From Tiliqua scincoides (lineage: Eukaryota; Chordata; Lepidosauria; Squamata; Scincidae): a DNA stretch of 64,000 bases. Within the stretch, counting starts at the first letter, position 1. Each line of letters begins with the position of its first letter. The translations under genes were made by a program, and so were the position numbers. Below are positions 32,801 to 43,309 of the stretch, piece by piece. Below the pieces are notes generated by a model. The model did not search any database, was not told where the DNA came from, and saw only the letters and a program-made list of their open reading frames with translations. The stretch covers positions 93,091,659-93,155,658 of the forward strand of contig NC_089822.1 in assembly GCF_035046505.1 (NCBI RefSeq). Direction: 5' to 3'.

Positions 32801-35769
32801 TCTGTGAGATGGGAATAATATGATAATTATTATGAGATGGGGATAATAGGGTGATCCTGATTTGTGGCAATACACACTGGCATTCCTGGGGAGAGGCAAA
32901 GCACTACGTTTATTCAGGTGCCTGGCCACTGGTGTAAAGCTATCCCTCTCCCTCACCTTCAGAGCCAGTCATGGCTGCAAAAGCAAAAGCTTTTACAACC
33001 ATGACTGGCTCTGAAAGCGAGGAGGAGGGACTGCTCTACACCAGCAGCCAGGAGCCTGAAGAACCTTAGTGTCCGGCTCCCACTGCCATCAAGAATGCCG
33101 GTGGCAATAATAACATTCCTAAGGCAGAAACTGAAATATGCATGGGTAGGGTCAATCCTATTCAGAGTTAGAGTACTGGGACTGAGTACAGTATTATCTG
33201 AGTAGTAGTTATTGAAGGATCCTGGAAATCCCAGGCAGCCCAATAGTGTTAGGACTCTTAAGATTTTCAAAAGCAATTGCCCTTATTCTATATGTACTGG
33301 AGATCGGTGTCATTGATTTTACCTGGCCTGGCTTCAGAACGTACGTATTTGTTTAGGACCACAGCCAAAGATTTTTCCTAACAGCGGTTACTGTGCTTCA
33401 GATTTCACTAAGAATACGGGAAATAAATCTGTTTTGTAAACCTCATGAGCAATAGCTTGATCTTTCAAACAGTTACAAACTTTTAACAACTGAGATTGTT
33501 CAGGATAACTGGCTAGCCAGATTATATTTTTTAAATAATTGGCTGATCTGTGTAATTCTTTCTCATTTGGCAGGCTACTCCATTTGAATGGCCATTTGCA
33601 AATTTTCCAGTGATTTTCCCACAAAATCCATTTGATCTGGGAGCTCCAAACTTGCAGGTAAGAAAGCTTCTTAGTGAGCAATCCAACAGATGCGCTCAGC
33701 TGGCACAAGTCCCATGCACCGGCCTGGGAGGGTCGCAAACGTGCTGTAAATAACGTTTGCACCTCCTTTGAAGAAAGCTGTGGTGGTGCATGGAGGTGCA
33801 CCAGGTTGAGGAGGCCAGATCCAGCCTCTGCGGTGGCAAGTGAAGGTTTGTTTGCACTGGCCAAGCTTGGCTGGTGTGGGGTTCTGGGTGGGGGGGCATG
33901 GGAAGGGTGGGGAGGAGGTGTTCCAAGGTGTTCCTGGGTGGGGGGAGGGTAGGCAGCAGGTGGGTCCATGGGTGGGCAGGTGAGAGCAGGAGGCAGGGCC
34001 AGTATCCAGCACCTACACCCATTCCCGGGTGGCACAGAGTGGCTCTAGGCTGCTCCGTTCTGCTCAGATCTGCACCACCTCTTCAGGTGCCACAGATCTG
34101 AGTAGACCCATTGGGGTCGCTGCAGCTCTCCCTGGGGGAAAGGGAACTTTTCTCCTTGCCTGGGGCCAAGCCGCAGCCAGCCCCAAACTTGCCCTGGACA
34201 GAGCGCAGGCACACCGGTCTGCCTGTTCCAGCACAAGTTAGGATTGCGCTGTTAAACTACTAAGAAACATTTAGAGATTCACGTCTGTCCAGAAATGCAC
34301 TGTGCTAGTCAGGATTCGTCACTGAGATTTGAGTCCTGCAACTATTGAGACTTTCCATTGACTGCATTGATTCCACTGAAATAAGTAGTTAAATAAAAAC
34401 ACCCCATCTTTTGAGAACGAGGATGCAATTTTTAGCCAGTTTGAAGGAAATGAAAGCACATGCTGTATTCTAACTGCTGCGGTACACGCGTCACAAACCC
34501 ACTCAAGAATGTTATAGAAACAAGAACTTCAAGTGATATGACCACCAAGGGCCAAAATAGACACAAGGGACACAGAGCTGCCACTGCATTCTCTTCTCCA
34601 GCTGTTTCTCTTCTAACATCTAACACAAACAACGCATGACAGGATATAATCACGCTGCAATTCCCTGGCTTCTGCTCACCAATTATGTGAGGTGAGGTGA
34701 GACAAGGAGACAAACGGGATGATGCCGTCACCCTTTGTTGTTAGATGTTGTGTGGAAGAGAGAGAGCGGAGACACTGAATGTCAGTAGCTCTGTTTCTCT
34801 TATTATATCCTGTCTGGCTCCAAATGGCATGAATTCTGGATTCAACAATACCAAATGACTGATTATAGAGGCCCAAATCCTAACCATCAATTAATCAAGC
34901 CTAAGAGTGGATAAAAGCATTTTCATATATTGCGTCAACATCAGGCACCTTAACCCTTCAGGCGTTTGGTTCATCCTGCATTTTTTTGTTCTTACTGTAT
35001 ATTGTTATCTTCTTACTGTCTATTGTTATCACCCATTTATATAGCTTTTCATATGGAAAGTGCTTTACAATTAACCCGCTCTCACAACAGCCCTGTGAGG
35101 TCAATCTTGGCCAACTGGCCCAAGAATAAACACTGAGAGGAGCTCAAGTCTACTCCCATCACATAGTAAAACTGTTTCTGGGCTGCATTTATTTGAAAAT
35201 ATTTTCATCACACCCTTCCACTACAGCAGCTCTCATGATGGTTTATATTCAATTAAACTCAAATATCAGCAGCAACAACAAAAAACCCTTAAGAATACAT
35301 ACTAAAACTGGTAAGTTATATACAAAGCCAGCAATAAAAGACTAGGGGTTCCATCCTAATGGGCCTGCACAGGTGCACAATATTGCAAACATGCCATAAG
35401 GTGCACCTGTGACACTCACCGCTGGGCCAGTGCCCACACTGGTTCAGGATGAACCCATGCTGAGCCAACACCAGACAGAGGACTGATGAATGCCGCCCAG
35501 AGTGCCGGACGAGTGCCTGGCAGTGCAGTGGTCATGAGCATGGGGGGAGGCATTCCAGGGCGGGGGAAAGAGTAGGGGGAAGGTGGAATGGGGGAGTTGG
35601 GGCAGGAGGGGGACAGAAATGGCAGCAGGCCCTGCTGCCATATTCCAATCCCCTCCTGACCAGAGAGACCTGACATGGAACTTCTCGAATCTTCACCTGC
35701 TCAGTGGGCACAGATCTGAAGTGACCCATAGGGGCTACCTGGAAATTATACGGGGTAAGGGAGCATATG

Positions 35770-35842
<73 letters not shown>

Positions 35843-38800
35843 CTTTATTTATATCCCACCCTTCTCCCCGAAAGGGATCCAGGGCGGGTTACAACATGTT
35901 AAAAACATTTTAAAAAACATAATTTAACAGCAAATAAAAACATATTAAAACACATTAACAGATACCATAAAAACAGTAGTCAGATAAAAAGTCAGATAAA
36001 AAGAGCAAAACGCAGCAAATCATAGAGGAATCAGGCCTGTAAAAATACTAAAAGGTATAGAAAAGATGTTAAAAAGGCCATGAACTCAGAAGGCTTGTTT
36101 AAACAAAAAGGTCTTCAGGCCTCGCTGAAAAGTCTCAAGAGAGGGAGCCATTCTCAAATCAAGGGGAAGGGAGTTCCATAACATTGGTGCCACTACTGAG
36201 AAGGCCCTATTTCTTGCCGCCGCCCCACGTACCTCCTTAGGCAGCGGCACTTGTAAAAAGGCTTTCTCTGATGACCTAAGAAGACGAGCCGGATTGTACG
36301 GAAGTAGGCGATCTCCTGAACTGATCTAGAGTATACTTCATGAATGAACTTTAATGTGGGTCTCTCACTAATTTTGTGCCTAGCAAGCGTTATTTGGATG
36401 TATTTGGACTTTTAATGTTCTTGCAGTAAACTTCAACCATTCTTGTGTTACAGACAACTTTTCCTGGCTTCAATGTGCTCCCGCTACCCCAGATGCTACC
36501 AATAGATGTGAATTATGTAAGCTTTGGTCTGCTTTTTTAAAACAGCATACTGTTTTGTACTATTAGATTTCACTGCAAAGTCCTTGATTACCAAAAAGCA
36601 ACGAAGTCATTTTTTTCCTGTCTTGGTGTGCATTGGTTAAGATCAAGTTCAATATCTGTAATGGTCTTCTGGTATAAGAAGACACCATTGTGGCTGCTCT
36701 TAATATGGCATTTTTCATTGTTCAAAAAGCATTAAAAGAGCATGTCAAATATGCTATTTTCTGGTGACTGTCCCTGGTAAATCATTGACCTTGTTTTGCC
36801 TTTTCACTGAGGCTGCATTGGTGCTGGAAAGTTAGACAGGATTGGGCCCTAAGGCCTCATCGAATTCACAGCCTGCCTGTTCTCAAGCTGCATTTGAAGA
36901 GGCTGATTTTGAGATCATGATATTTCTCGAGAATTTCTGTAATCAAATGAACAAATACCCTCTTGATTTGCAATCAGAGCAGGACAAGCGATTGCAGAGA
37001 ATATGAATACATTGCTCAGAGGAGAGCCTTTAGCAATGGCAAATACTGGGTGCAGGGGCAGTGCCCTGACAGGGATGCATGGTATGAAAATAATAATAAT
37101 AATAACAACAGTATTTATATACCGCTTTCCAACTAGAAGTTCACAAAGCGGTTTACAGAGAAAAATCAAATGACTAAATGGCTCCCTGTCCCAAAAGGGC
37201 TCACAATCTAAAAGATGCAAATGAATACCAGCAGACAGCCACTAGAACAGACAGTGCTGGGGTGAGGTGGGCCAGTTACTCTCCCCCTGCTAAAAAAAGG
37301 AGCACCCACTTGAAAAAGTGCCTCTTACGCAATTAGCAGGGGTTAAATATTACTGTAAAGTGAAACATAGGCACAAGAGTATCCCTTTTACATGCATGAA
37401 ACATTACATAATGGATATTCCACAGAGGTATACTGCCCTCAGATAAAGGGTGTTCAGGATAATGTGTTATGAATAAGGAAGACATTTTAAAATGGAGCAC
37501 GTTCTTTTGCCATTTCTTCTGATTTTTGGTTTAACCCCCATTACTGATACAGGTCGTTCCTCATTATCCGCTGGGGTTGCGTTTCAGAACGCCTAGTGGA
37601 TAAAAAAATCCATGGATAAAAAAATCTGTGTATAACAAGGTTGGGCCTGTATATTTATCATTCAAAGATATATGCAAATTAAAATAGTCCATTGCCTAAC
37701 GCTGGAATTAAGCTTTAAAGGCAGCACAGCTAGATAGCATCAGGCACTCAGTGCCCGTATCTAGTACATAGGTTAAAGCAGTGTTCTTCAGCTTTGGGAC
37801 CCCAGTGGGGTCACAAAGCCTCAGTCTGGGGTCACGGCAACTTACAGGAATGAAAAACAACAACAACAACAACAACAGGTATTTGTATACTGCCTTTCTT
37901 GGTCTTTATTCAAGACTTTATTCAAGGCGGTTTACATAGGCAGGCTTTATTTAAATCCCTTATTAAATAGGGATTTTTACAATTTGAAAGAAGGTTCTTT
38001 CTTTCAAGAACCACTACATTCAGGTGTTCCATTCCGATCTGGCTTCACATCCTGGCCTCCATCCTCCCACGCTCAGAGCAGATGGAAATTGCTCGGCTTC
38101 AGCTTGTCAGCTACTTCAAGGTCGCACGGTGCCGGTGGCCTCGAACTGGCGACCTTGTGGATGTTATCTTCAGGCAGACGGAGGCTCTACCCTCTAGACC
38201 AGACCTACAGAAAAAGGTTGAAGACCACTGGACTGGAGCACCAGCAGGTGAAAGGAGAGGCATCTGATGTACTCCTTCAGGTGCCAGGAGATTGTTTCCC
38301 AGTGCTGCTCAGGTTCTGCTCAGCATGGGTGATAAAATAGCTTTCACTAGTGCCAGGAGGGCATTACAGGGACAGAGAGTGGGCAGGGATGGGATAGGTG
38401 TATAGGGTCCTAGGAGAGGGCTGGGATCAACTGTGAGGTCCTCAGTCTCATATATTTTTTTATTTATGTATTGGGGTCATGGCATGAAAAAGGTTGAAGA
38501 CCACTGGGTTAAAATAAGATGCGCAGATAGATGCTGAGGAACAGCCAAGTCACTTTCTAACTGCGGGCTTAAGGAGCTGTGGGTTTGCAGTGCTCACCTC
38601 CTACTTCCTACTACCTCTCCAGTTAGTGAAGAGAGCCAGGAGCTCACAGGACTGGTTCAGGCAATAGGCCCACATTGCTAAAATTAATGACACAAATAAA
38701 TATATTGTTGAAACTCCTCACATATCAGCTATTAATGTGAGCAGCAATGCTTTCTAATCATGGAGGGCAGGAGATAAATACAGGAACGGAACTGAGCCGG

Positions 38801-41800
38801 GTCTAGCGCCTGGGCGCTAGATCGGGCTCAGTCGTCCCGCCCCCTAATGCCAGCCAGCCAATCAGCTGGCAGCAAAGCCCTGCTGCCGGCTGATAGGGGG
38901 GCTAGCCTGGCAATCATTGCTAGCGTGCCAATAGAGGCACGCTAGCTGCCTTTACGACAGCACAATATCCCTCCCTCATATCTACCTTGTTTAACCCTGG
39001 AATTTAATTATTTATAGATCTTCCTGTCAGATGTTGGGAATTTCAAGCAAATTTTACATATCACAGTTCTTCAATTGACTGTTCAAAATTTTGTCTCTTT
39101 CCCCCTTTATATTGTTTGTAATATGAACAAATCGACTTTTCATTTAGGTTAATGCTCTGATAGCAGCATTATCCTCAATGCAGACATTGCCTGGAACAGG
39201 CGGTGGGATGACTGCACCACAACAGCTGCTGCCACCACAACCAGTAAGTATTTTATAGCACTGGTAGCAGTGCGATTGTACATGCCTCTTCCTTCATATC
39301 TGTCTGCAGCATTTATGCCTTGCCAGGTCGGAATTTCTGCTGGTACACTCATCCTTTTAGGCAGACCAGTGTAGCTGTGGGAACTCGGATGTAAATGAAA
39401 ATAACATTCGGATCTCCTCTAGAATTAACATCCATGCTTCCTATATCTATATCATATGTTATGTTTACACTAAGCCCATCCATGAGGCCATCCAAGAGGG
39501 TACCTGGGAGCACCCCCTGAAGTGGGGAGCATACATCTCTATCTGCCCACTTGTTTCCACTGCTCCTTCTTCTTCTTCCATTCTCCTTCCACTCCTCGAA
39601 TTGGAAAAGGAAGAAGGAGTCAGAGAGGAAGAGGAAATGTGGAAGGGAGAAGAAAGCTGAGCTAGAAAGCCAGAACATCATCAGCTTCACAACTGATGGC
39701 AATTTCAGGCAGCAATGGAGGAGGATATCCAAAGAAGACAGCTAGACAGATGGGGGGGGGGAGAAAAGGTGGCTGGAGACACAGGTAAGGGAGAGGAATG
39801 GAGAAGGAGAAAGGAGACAAGAATGGAGCCAGAGAAGGAGGAAGAAAGGAGCCAAGTAAGAGCCAGTGGGAAGAACCAGGGGAAGGTGGGGAAGGTGAAG
39901 AGCAACTAGATCCCCCCCCCCAGGAGAGAAGAGACTGAGGAAGAGGAAGAAGCTCAGTGGGAAGAAACAGCGGGATAGTTAAATGCAAACAAGTACATTT
40001 ACTCCTGTGCCTTTATTCTGCAAGAGAGAGACTGCTGGCAGATGCAACTTTTCTCACTCCTGCATTACAAGTTGCACCTGCCAAAAATTCATTTTTCTAT
40101 ACAAATCTTCATGGTTTTAGAGCTATGTCAATATTTGTCCATGCTGGTGATGTTACCCAGGGCAGCCCAGTCAAAGAGCCCACTAAAATTCTTTGAGTGG
40201 CAGGTTGGGAACTGGCAAACTGGTGGGGAGGTACCCTGTAACCTGCACCCACCGACCACCTTCCCCAGTCTGCCGCCTACGTGGCAGTACCATCCAGTCT
40301 CTGCTCCATCCTCTTTTCATGCTTGCTCTCCTTGGAAAGTGAGCAGGAAGTGGGTCACCTTCTCCTGTGGCATTATAGCTGAGAATTGTTCTGAAGGTGG
40401 AGGTGTTGGTCACCGTAATCCTGTTCTTGATGGTTGTCCTGGACAAAGGAAGATTCCCCCACCATCTCCTCTCTGTGCCTCTTCAAAGCAGGCTAGTGTG
40501 GGGAGGATTTCCCCCTGCTGGCCATTTTAAAGAAGTACCAGTGGGAGAGGAGGTCAGGAGGTGCCAGAGGCAATAGAGTGTGCACGCATTAGCATATTCA
40601 AAACAAACCCAAGGGATGGTGGAATTGGGCCATCTCAGGTAGCTGTTGAGATTTGGCCAAGCCTGATGTCATGGCACAATCAATTCATAGCGCTACGAAG
40701 TCACTTCTGAAACAGTTTATAATTCCCAGAACTGAGCAGAGAAAGGAGGTAGCCGTGTCCTCAAATTCACACAAAGCTAGTTTATTTCCATCAGGCTTAT
40801 CTATAATTAGCCAAGGCTACTTTAATAACCTAAATATAATTATTACTACCTTTCTTGCAGATACTTCCAATTATAGTTGCACAGATGGGACCACAGGTAA
40901 GAAGTAAGCCAAGTGGAAAGTCTTTGACTTGGGCTTTTGATATGTGCATTTCCCTTGTTTGTCTGACAAATAGCTTCTCATAATTTATTAGAGATGTCCA
41001 ATCTTACAGTAGGGATTGTGTGTGGGAAATGCATTTGAGGATGCACGGGGACCATTTCCAGCCTCAGATCCAGAAGGCTGTTTGGCTTGTTATGAAAACT
41101 ACTAAAAGCAGATGGAGTGGACAAGCTGTGCTTAATAGCTAGGAGCTGGTGTAGTTAATGGGCTGGGCTGTGAACCAGGAACTCTCCATTGCAGATTTTG
41201 TCTCGTCATGAACTCATTAACAACCCAATCCTAAAGGGATTGGGTATCATCAGAACGCCTCTTTCCGCTGGTGCAGACTGCTGTAAAGCCATCAGTGGGA
41301 GTCATAAAAGGCATTCCAGCCTCTTTCCAAGTATTGTGCTTTTGGGATGCTGGTGGGAAGGCTGGAGTCTTTCTATTAGTACATATAGATGTAGACAGAA
41401 AGATATAGATGAGCTGCTATTAGTATAGAATAAGTCAGTACTTTGTGGACTTTTTAAGTCTATGGTTTTGTTTTTAATGTGAAAGGCCCTCTAAAATTTC
41501 CCCCCTCTCTTTTTCTTCTTTGTTGGGGTTTTAGGGTGCAGTGCTCAGTTCTGAAGAAATGGTAAATAACTCACTTCTTGACTTATATGTTTATTTTATA
41601 ACATGCCTGTACTGTATCAGAATCAATAACATCAAGCTGTTCTCAGCTGGTTGGGTTAGCATGCTGATTTCTATAGCCTCCACTATATAAGAATAAACAG
41701 AAATTTGCAGGTTATTATGACCAGGGCTGGATGAATTTAACTCGAGTGCAGAAAAATTGCAGAATTTAGTACTGATTACAGAACGTGGCTCTATTAGAAT

Positions 41801-43074
41801 CTTAGCTTTCATTTAAAATAAAAGCAAGCTTCTAGTTCTTAATGGCTTTAGAGATAGCCTTTCCACTGTGTGGACAATGCCTGCTGAAACTTTTGAATCC
41901 TGGCGGAGGGGGAATGGGGTAATAAGATTTTCAGCACGTTGGGGGCTCTACTGACCAGCCTGAATCATTGCCTCTCTTTTTGACTTGAAGAACCAAAATA
42001 AAGAATGCAAACAAAGGGAATATATGCATGTTTTCTTAATTACTAGTATCACAATATACTAGTCACAGAATTCAGCTTTCTTTGTTGAATCTGAATCTTC
42101 CCACATTCGTGCGGAGGTAGATATAAGGGTGCCACTTCAAACATTAAGAACATAAGAACATAAGAAGAGCCCCGCTGGATCAGGCCAAAGGCCCATCTAG
42201 TCCAGCTTCCTGTGTCTCACAGTGACCCACCAAATGCTTCAGAGAACACACTAGACAACTGACACAACCTGCATCCTGGTGCCCTCTCCTGCGTCTGGCA
42301 ACCAGAGACAGCCTACCTCTACCTTGCACATACCTACCATGACTTGTATCCCGTAATGAACTTTTCCTCCAGAAATTTGTCCAATCCCCTCTTAAAGGCA
42401 TCTAGGCAAGATGCTATCACTACTTCCTGTGGCAAGGAGTTCCACAGACTAATTACACGCTGGGTAAAGAAGAAGTTGGAAATGGGAAAGGACAGCCACA
42501 TTCAGCTTGTTCTCCTTCTTTTCTTGGAAACATCCACAGTAGGCCTCTGTGATCTCTGCCAGTGGTCTAACATTTTGATATGTTCTCTTCACTTCTCCTC
42601 CCTCCCCAGCAACCACTTTCACAGATTTTCACTGGGTTACTTGTCCCTGGAACACAAGGAGGACTACTTCCTTCTGGTCAGTCTGGGGTCCTCCCTGAAG
42701 GTCAAGAGGGACTTCTTCCCGCAGGCCAGACTGGATCCAATCAGGGCAATCTGCCATTTCCAGAAGGCACACCTGGCATGACAGCACCAGCTGGCCTCCA
42801 GAAGATTTTCCCGACAGCGAACGATGACCTGAGTGATGCTGCAAATGGACTGTACCCGACTCCTTCCGGCTTTAGAATGCCAACAGCGATGACAAACGAT
42901 GTGTTTGCAGAACATGCAGCTAAGATAAATATGGAGCCAAGTGAGCTTCGGGAACCACCGACTTCTGTTGTAAAACTTGATCAGGACAATAACCAGAAAC
43001 ATCATAATCTATCTCGAGGAGACAGCTACATGCCAACAAACACTGTGGCAAGTAAGCCTCAGAAAGAGCCATAG
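25236..43074 (+). CDS. AMTN: Amelotin (AMTN), nine coding exons, about 314 residues
   Basis: AMTN is an enamel matrix protein secreted by maturation-stage ameloblasts and junctional epithelium, thought to anchor the cells to enamel and promote surface mineral. Coding exons: 25251-25304, 26366-26428, 28729-28785, 33574-33657, 36454-36516, 39148-39243, 40861-40896, 41535-41561 and 42610-43074. All are multiples of three with AG/GT borders in phase 0. The signal peptide is MKLVILLLSLLGLTFS. The decisive match is ILPIIVAQMGPQ, GAVLSSEEM, QPLSQIFTGLLVPG, which follows human AMTN LPIFVTQLGAQ, GTILSSEEL, PQIFTSLI in sequence and exon order; SSEE is the family's phosphorylated S-x-E site. The last exon has LP-x-GQ repeats and an SRGDS motif. 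About 314 residues is longer than human AMTN (209), mostly because of the last exon. No disabling change is seen. Confidence 0.93.
26366..26428 (+). CDS. AMTN: AMTN exon: VNQVPQ...SNSRE
   Basis: Twenty-one codons after CCCTCCTCAG, donor GTAAGC. It ends ATSNSRE, an S-x-E site at the exon edge, as in exon 3 of the paralogue ODAM (ASNSNE). Confidence 0.85.
27767..28534. mobile_element. hAT-like element in an AMTN intron
   Basis: The left end TGGGGTGGCAAACC and right end GGTTCGCCACCCCCA are inverted copies with two mismatches. Flanks TCTAGAT and TCTGGAT suggest a target duplication. It contains an ATT run at 27870-27884. It ends about 195 bases before an AMTN coding exon. Confidence 0.65.
28729..28785 (+). 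CDS. AMTN: AMTN exon: ILRLLQRYRAMGNTPQQTQ
   Basis: Nineteen codons between TTTCATTACCAG and GTACTT, Gln-rich at the end, phase 0. The donor is weaker than the others. Confidence 0.75.
29440..29660 (+). repeat. Decayed L2-like LINE 3' ORF scrap
   Basis: In broken frames it reads FFVVTPSLWNTP and FQHQVKKF, like the FSVVAPRLWNSLP tail of L2/CR1-type proteins. Confidence 0.4.
29858..30207 (-). mobile_element. tRNA-derived SINE with LINE-type tail (copy 1)
   Basis: Reversed, it has a tRNA head with B box AGTTCGAGGCC, an A-box region CTGGTCTAGAAGGTAAAGCC, a body, a LINE-like end AAAGGCGGTATATAAATACC, and an (ATT)n tail that has grown to the microsatellite at 29858-29893. The second copy is at 37855. 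Confidence 0.75.
30480..30600 (+). repeat. LINE 3'-tail fragment
   Basis: TTATTATTATTTTTACTGC then ATGTAAACTGCTTTGAGAGG is the common L2/CR1-type 3' end. Confidence 0.4.
30969..31196. mobile_element. hAT-like MITE (family of 59274)
   Basis: It begins CAGCCATTTTCAACCACTGT and ends AAAAATCATTG; target copies CTCTAAGA (30961-30968) and CTCTGAGA (31197-31204). It appears to lie within an older element that starts TGTTCCCTCT, like the one at 23712. Confidence 0.82.
32890..33112. repeat. Foldback element with strong central hairpin
   Basis: Centre CAGAGCCAGTCATGG ... CCATGACTGGCTCTG is a perfect 15-bp stem, and outer modules TTCAGGTGCCTGGCC / CAGGAGCCTGAAGAA also pair. It resembles the palindromic MITE at 8870-9102 (AGGCAAAGCACTACG ... 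TTCAGGTGCC). Confidence 0.6.
33574..33657 (+). CDS. AMTN: AMTN exon: ATPFEWPF...APNLQ
   Basis: Twenty-eight codons after TTCTCATTTGGCAG, ending CAG|GTAAGA. Pro/Phe-rich (EWPFANFPVIFPQNP). A MITE begins 21 bases beyond the donor. Confidence 0.85.
33679..34247. repeat. GC-rich MITE next to an AMTN splice donor
   Basis: It starts GCAATCCAACAGATGCGCTC, just 21 bases after the coding exon that ends at 33657, and ends CACAAGTTAGGATTGCGCTG. The high GC content creates a 215-codon Pro-rich open frame on the minus strand (33388-34035), which I reject as a gene. Confidence 0.6.
35774..36320 (-). mobile_element. L2-like LINE 3' end with (ATA)n tail
   Basis: On the minus strand the sequence gives a tail protein segment, FSVVAP-like in broken form ('GLLSSGTNVMELPS'), then GTAACCCGCCCTGGATCCCT, then GGGTGGGATATAAATAAAGTT and a long ATT tail (microsatellite 35774-35841). 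Confidence 0.65.
36454..36516 (+). CDS. AMTN: AMTN exon: TTFPGFNVLPLPQMLPIDVNY
   Basis: Twenty-one codons after CTTGTGTTACAG, donor TAT|GTAAGC. It matches the LSLIPLTQMLTLGPD part of human AMTN in composition. Confidence 0.85.
37086..37345 (-). mobile_element. SINE/LINE-tail element (family of 47672)
   Basis: Reversed: AAGTGGGTGCTCC, GGGGAGAGTAACTGGCCCAC, CAGCACTGTCTGTTCTAGTG, CCCTTTTGGGACAGGGAGCC, AAACCGCTTTGTGAACTTCT, GCGGTATATAAATACTG, then a (GTT/ATT) tail. Confidence 0.65.
37779..38506. mobile_element. hAT-like element carrying a SINE
   Basis: Left end CAGTGTTCTTCAGCTTTGGG; right end AAAAAGGTTGAAGACCACTG; target copies GGTTAAAG (37771-37778) and GGTTAAAA (38507-38514). A second copy of the right end (AAAAAGGTTGAAGACCACTG) lies internally at 38211-38230, just after the SINE. 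Confidence 0.8.
37855..38207 (-). mobile_element. tRNA-derived SINE with LINE-type tail (copy 2), inside a hAT element
   Basis: Same order as 29858-30207, with (GTT)n instead of (ATT)n at the tail. Reversed B box AGTTCGAGGCC at about 38140-38150. Confidence 0.78.
38785..38955. other. GC-rich, CpG-containing hairpin block in AMTN intron
   Basis: Inverted pairs: GAGCCGGGTCTAGCGCC / GGCGCTAGATCGGGCTC and CTAGCGTGCC / GGCACGCTAG, with CCAGCCAATCAGCTGG between. It is much richer in CG than its AT-rich surroundings. It could be an unrecognised MITE or a structured regulatory segment. Confidence 0.45.
39148..39243 (+). CDS. AMTN: AMTN exon: VNALIAALSSMQ...LLPPQP
   Basis: Thirty-two codons after TTTTCATTTAG, donor CCA|GTAAGT. 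It holds GTGGGMTAPQQLLPPQP; human AMTN has a similar Gly/Gln/Leu region (MTPGTQTHPLTLGG). Confidence 0.87.
40861..40896 (+). CDS. AMTN: AMTN micro-exon: ILPIIVAQMGPQ
   Basis: Twelve codons, TACCTTTCTTGCAG / CAG|GTAAGA. It aligns with human LPIFVTQLGAQ. Confidence 0.93.
41535..41561 (+). CDS. AMTN: AMTN micro-exon: GAVLSSEEM
   Basis: Nine codons, GGGGTTTTAG / ATG|GTAAAT. It carries the conserved SSEE phosphosite. Confidence 0.92.
42144..42477 (-). mobile_element. CR1-like LINE 3' end, in the last AMTN intron
   Basis: Reversed it ends CTTCTTATGTTCTTATGTTC (3' terminal repeat). It stops about 130 bases before the terminal AMTN exon. Confidence 0.85.
42610..43074 (+). CDS. AMTN: AMTN terminal coding exon
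   Basis: One hundred and fifty-four codons plus TAG, after TCCTCCCTCCCCAG. It begins QPLSQIFTGLLVPG, then GGLLPSGQS, GVLPEGQE, GLLPAGQT repeats, then a Pro/Gly linker (LPFPEGTPG), a mixed acidic part with NDDLSDAANG, and last HNLSRGDSYMP with an N-glycosylation sequon overlapping an RGD. Confidence 0.92.
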   Translation, partial: QPLSQIFTGLLVPGTQGGLLPSGQSGVLPEGQEGLLPAGQTGSNQGNLPFPEGTPGMTAPAGLQKIFPTANDDLSDAANGLYPTPSGFRMPTAMTNDVFAEHAAKINMEPSELREPPTSVVKLDQDNNQKHHNLSRGDSYMPTNTVASKPQKEP

Positions 43075-43309
43075 ATAAGGGACGTCTAAAGTCATGTATT
43101 CTGTAAATTGGCTGTCATGTGCAGATGCCAACATACATGTGGTAACTGTTGTCAAATTTGTGAGTAATGGTGGTAGGAGGATTTTTTTAAAAAAAACAAT
43201 CATTCTTAGTTTGAAATTTCCCGTTTCACAAAGGGCAACCACCTTTAAAAGGTGAAAAGGAACCCCCCCCCCCCAGCAGCACATAAATCTAGCTCTTAGA
43301 GCACAAGCT
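43075..43309 (+). other. AMTN: AMTN 3'UTR region
   Basis: Sequence just after the AMTN stop. No canonical AATAAA is seen nearby; ATTAAA near 43459 is a possible weak signal, beyond a foldback repeat at 43310. Confidence 0.3.

Noticed and set aside
33388-34035. 215-codon Pro-rich minus-strand open frame
   Set aside because: It lies in a GC-rich MITE antisense to AMTN and overlaps an AMTN exon. Composition alone keeps it open, and parallel frames are open too.
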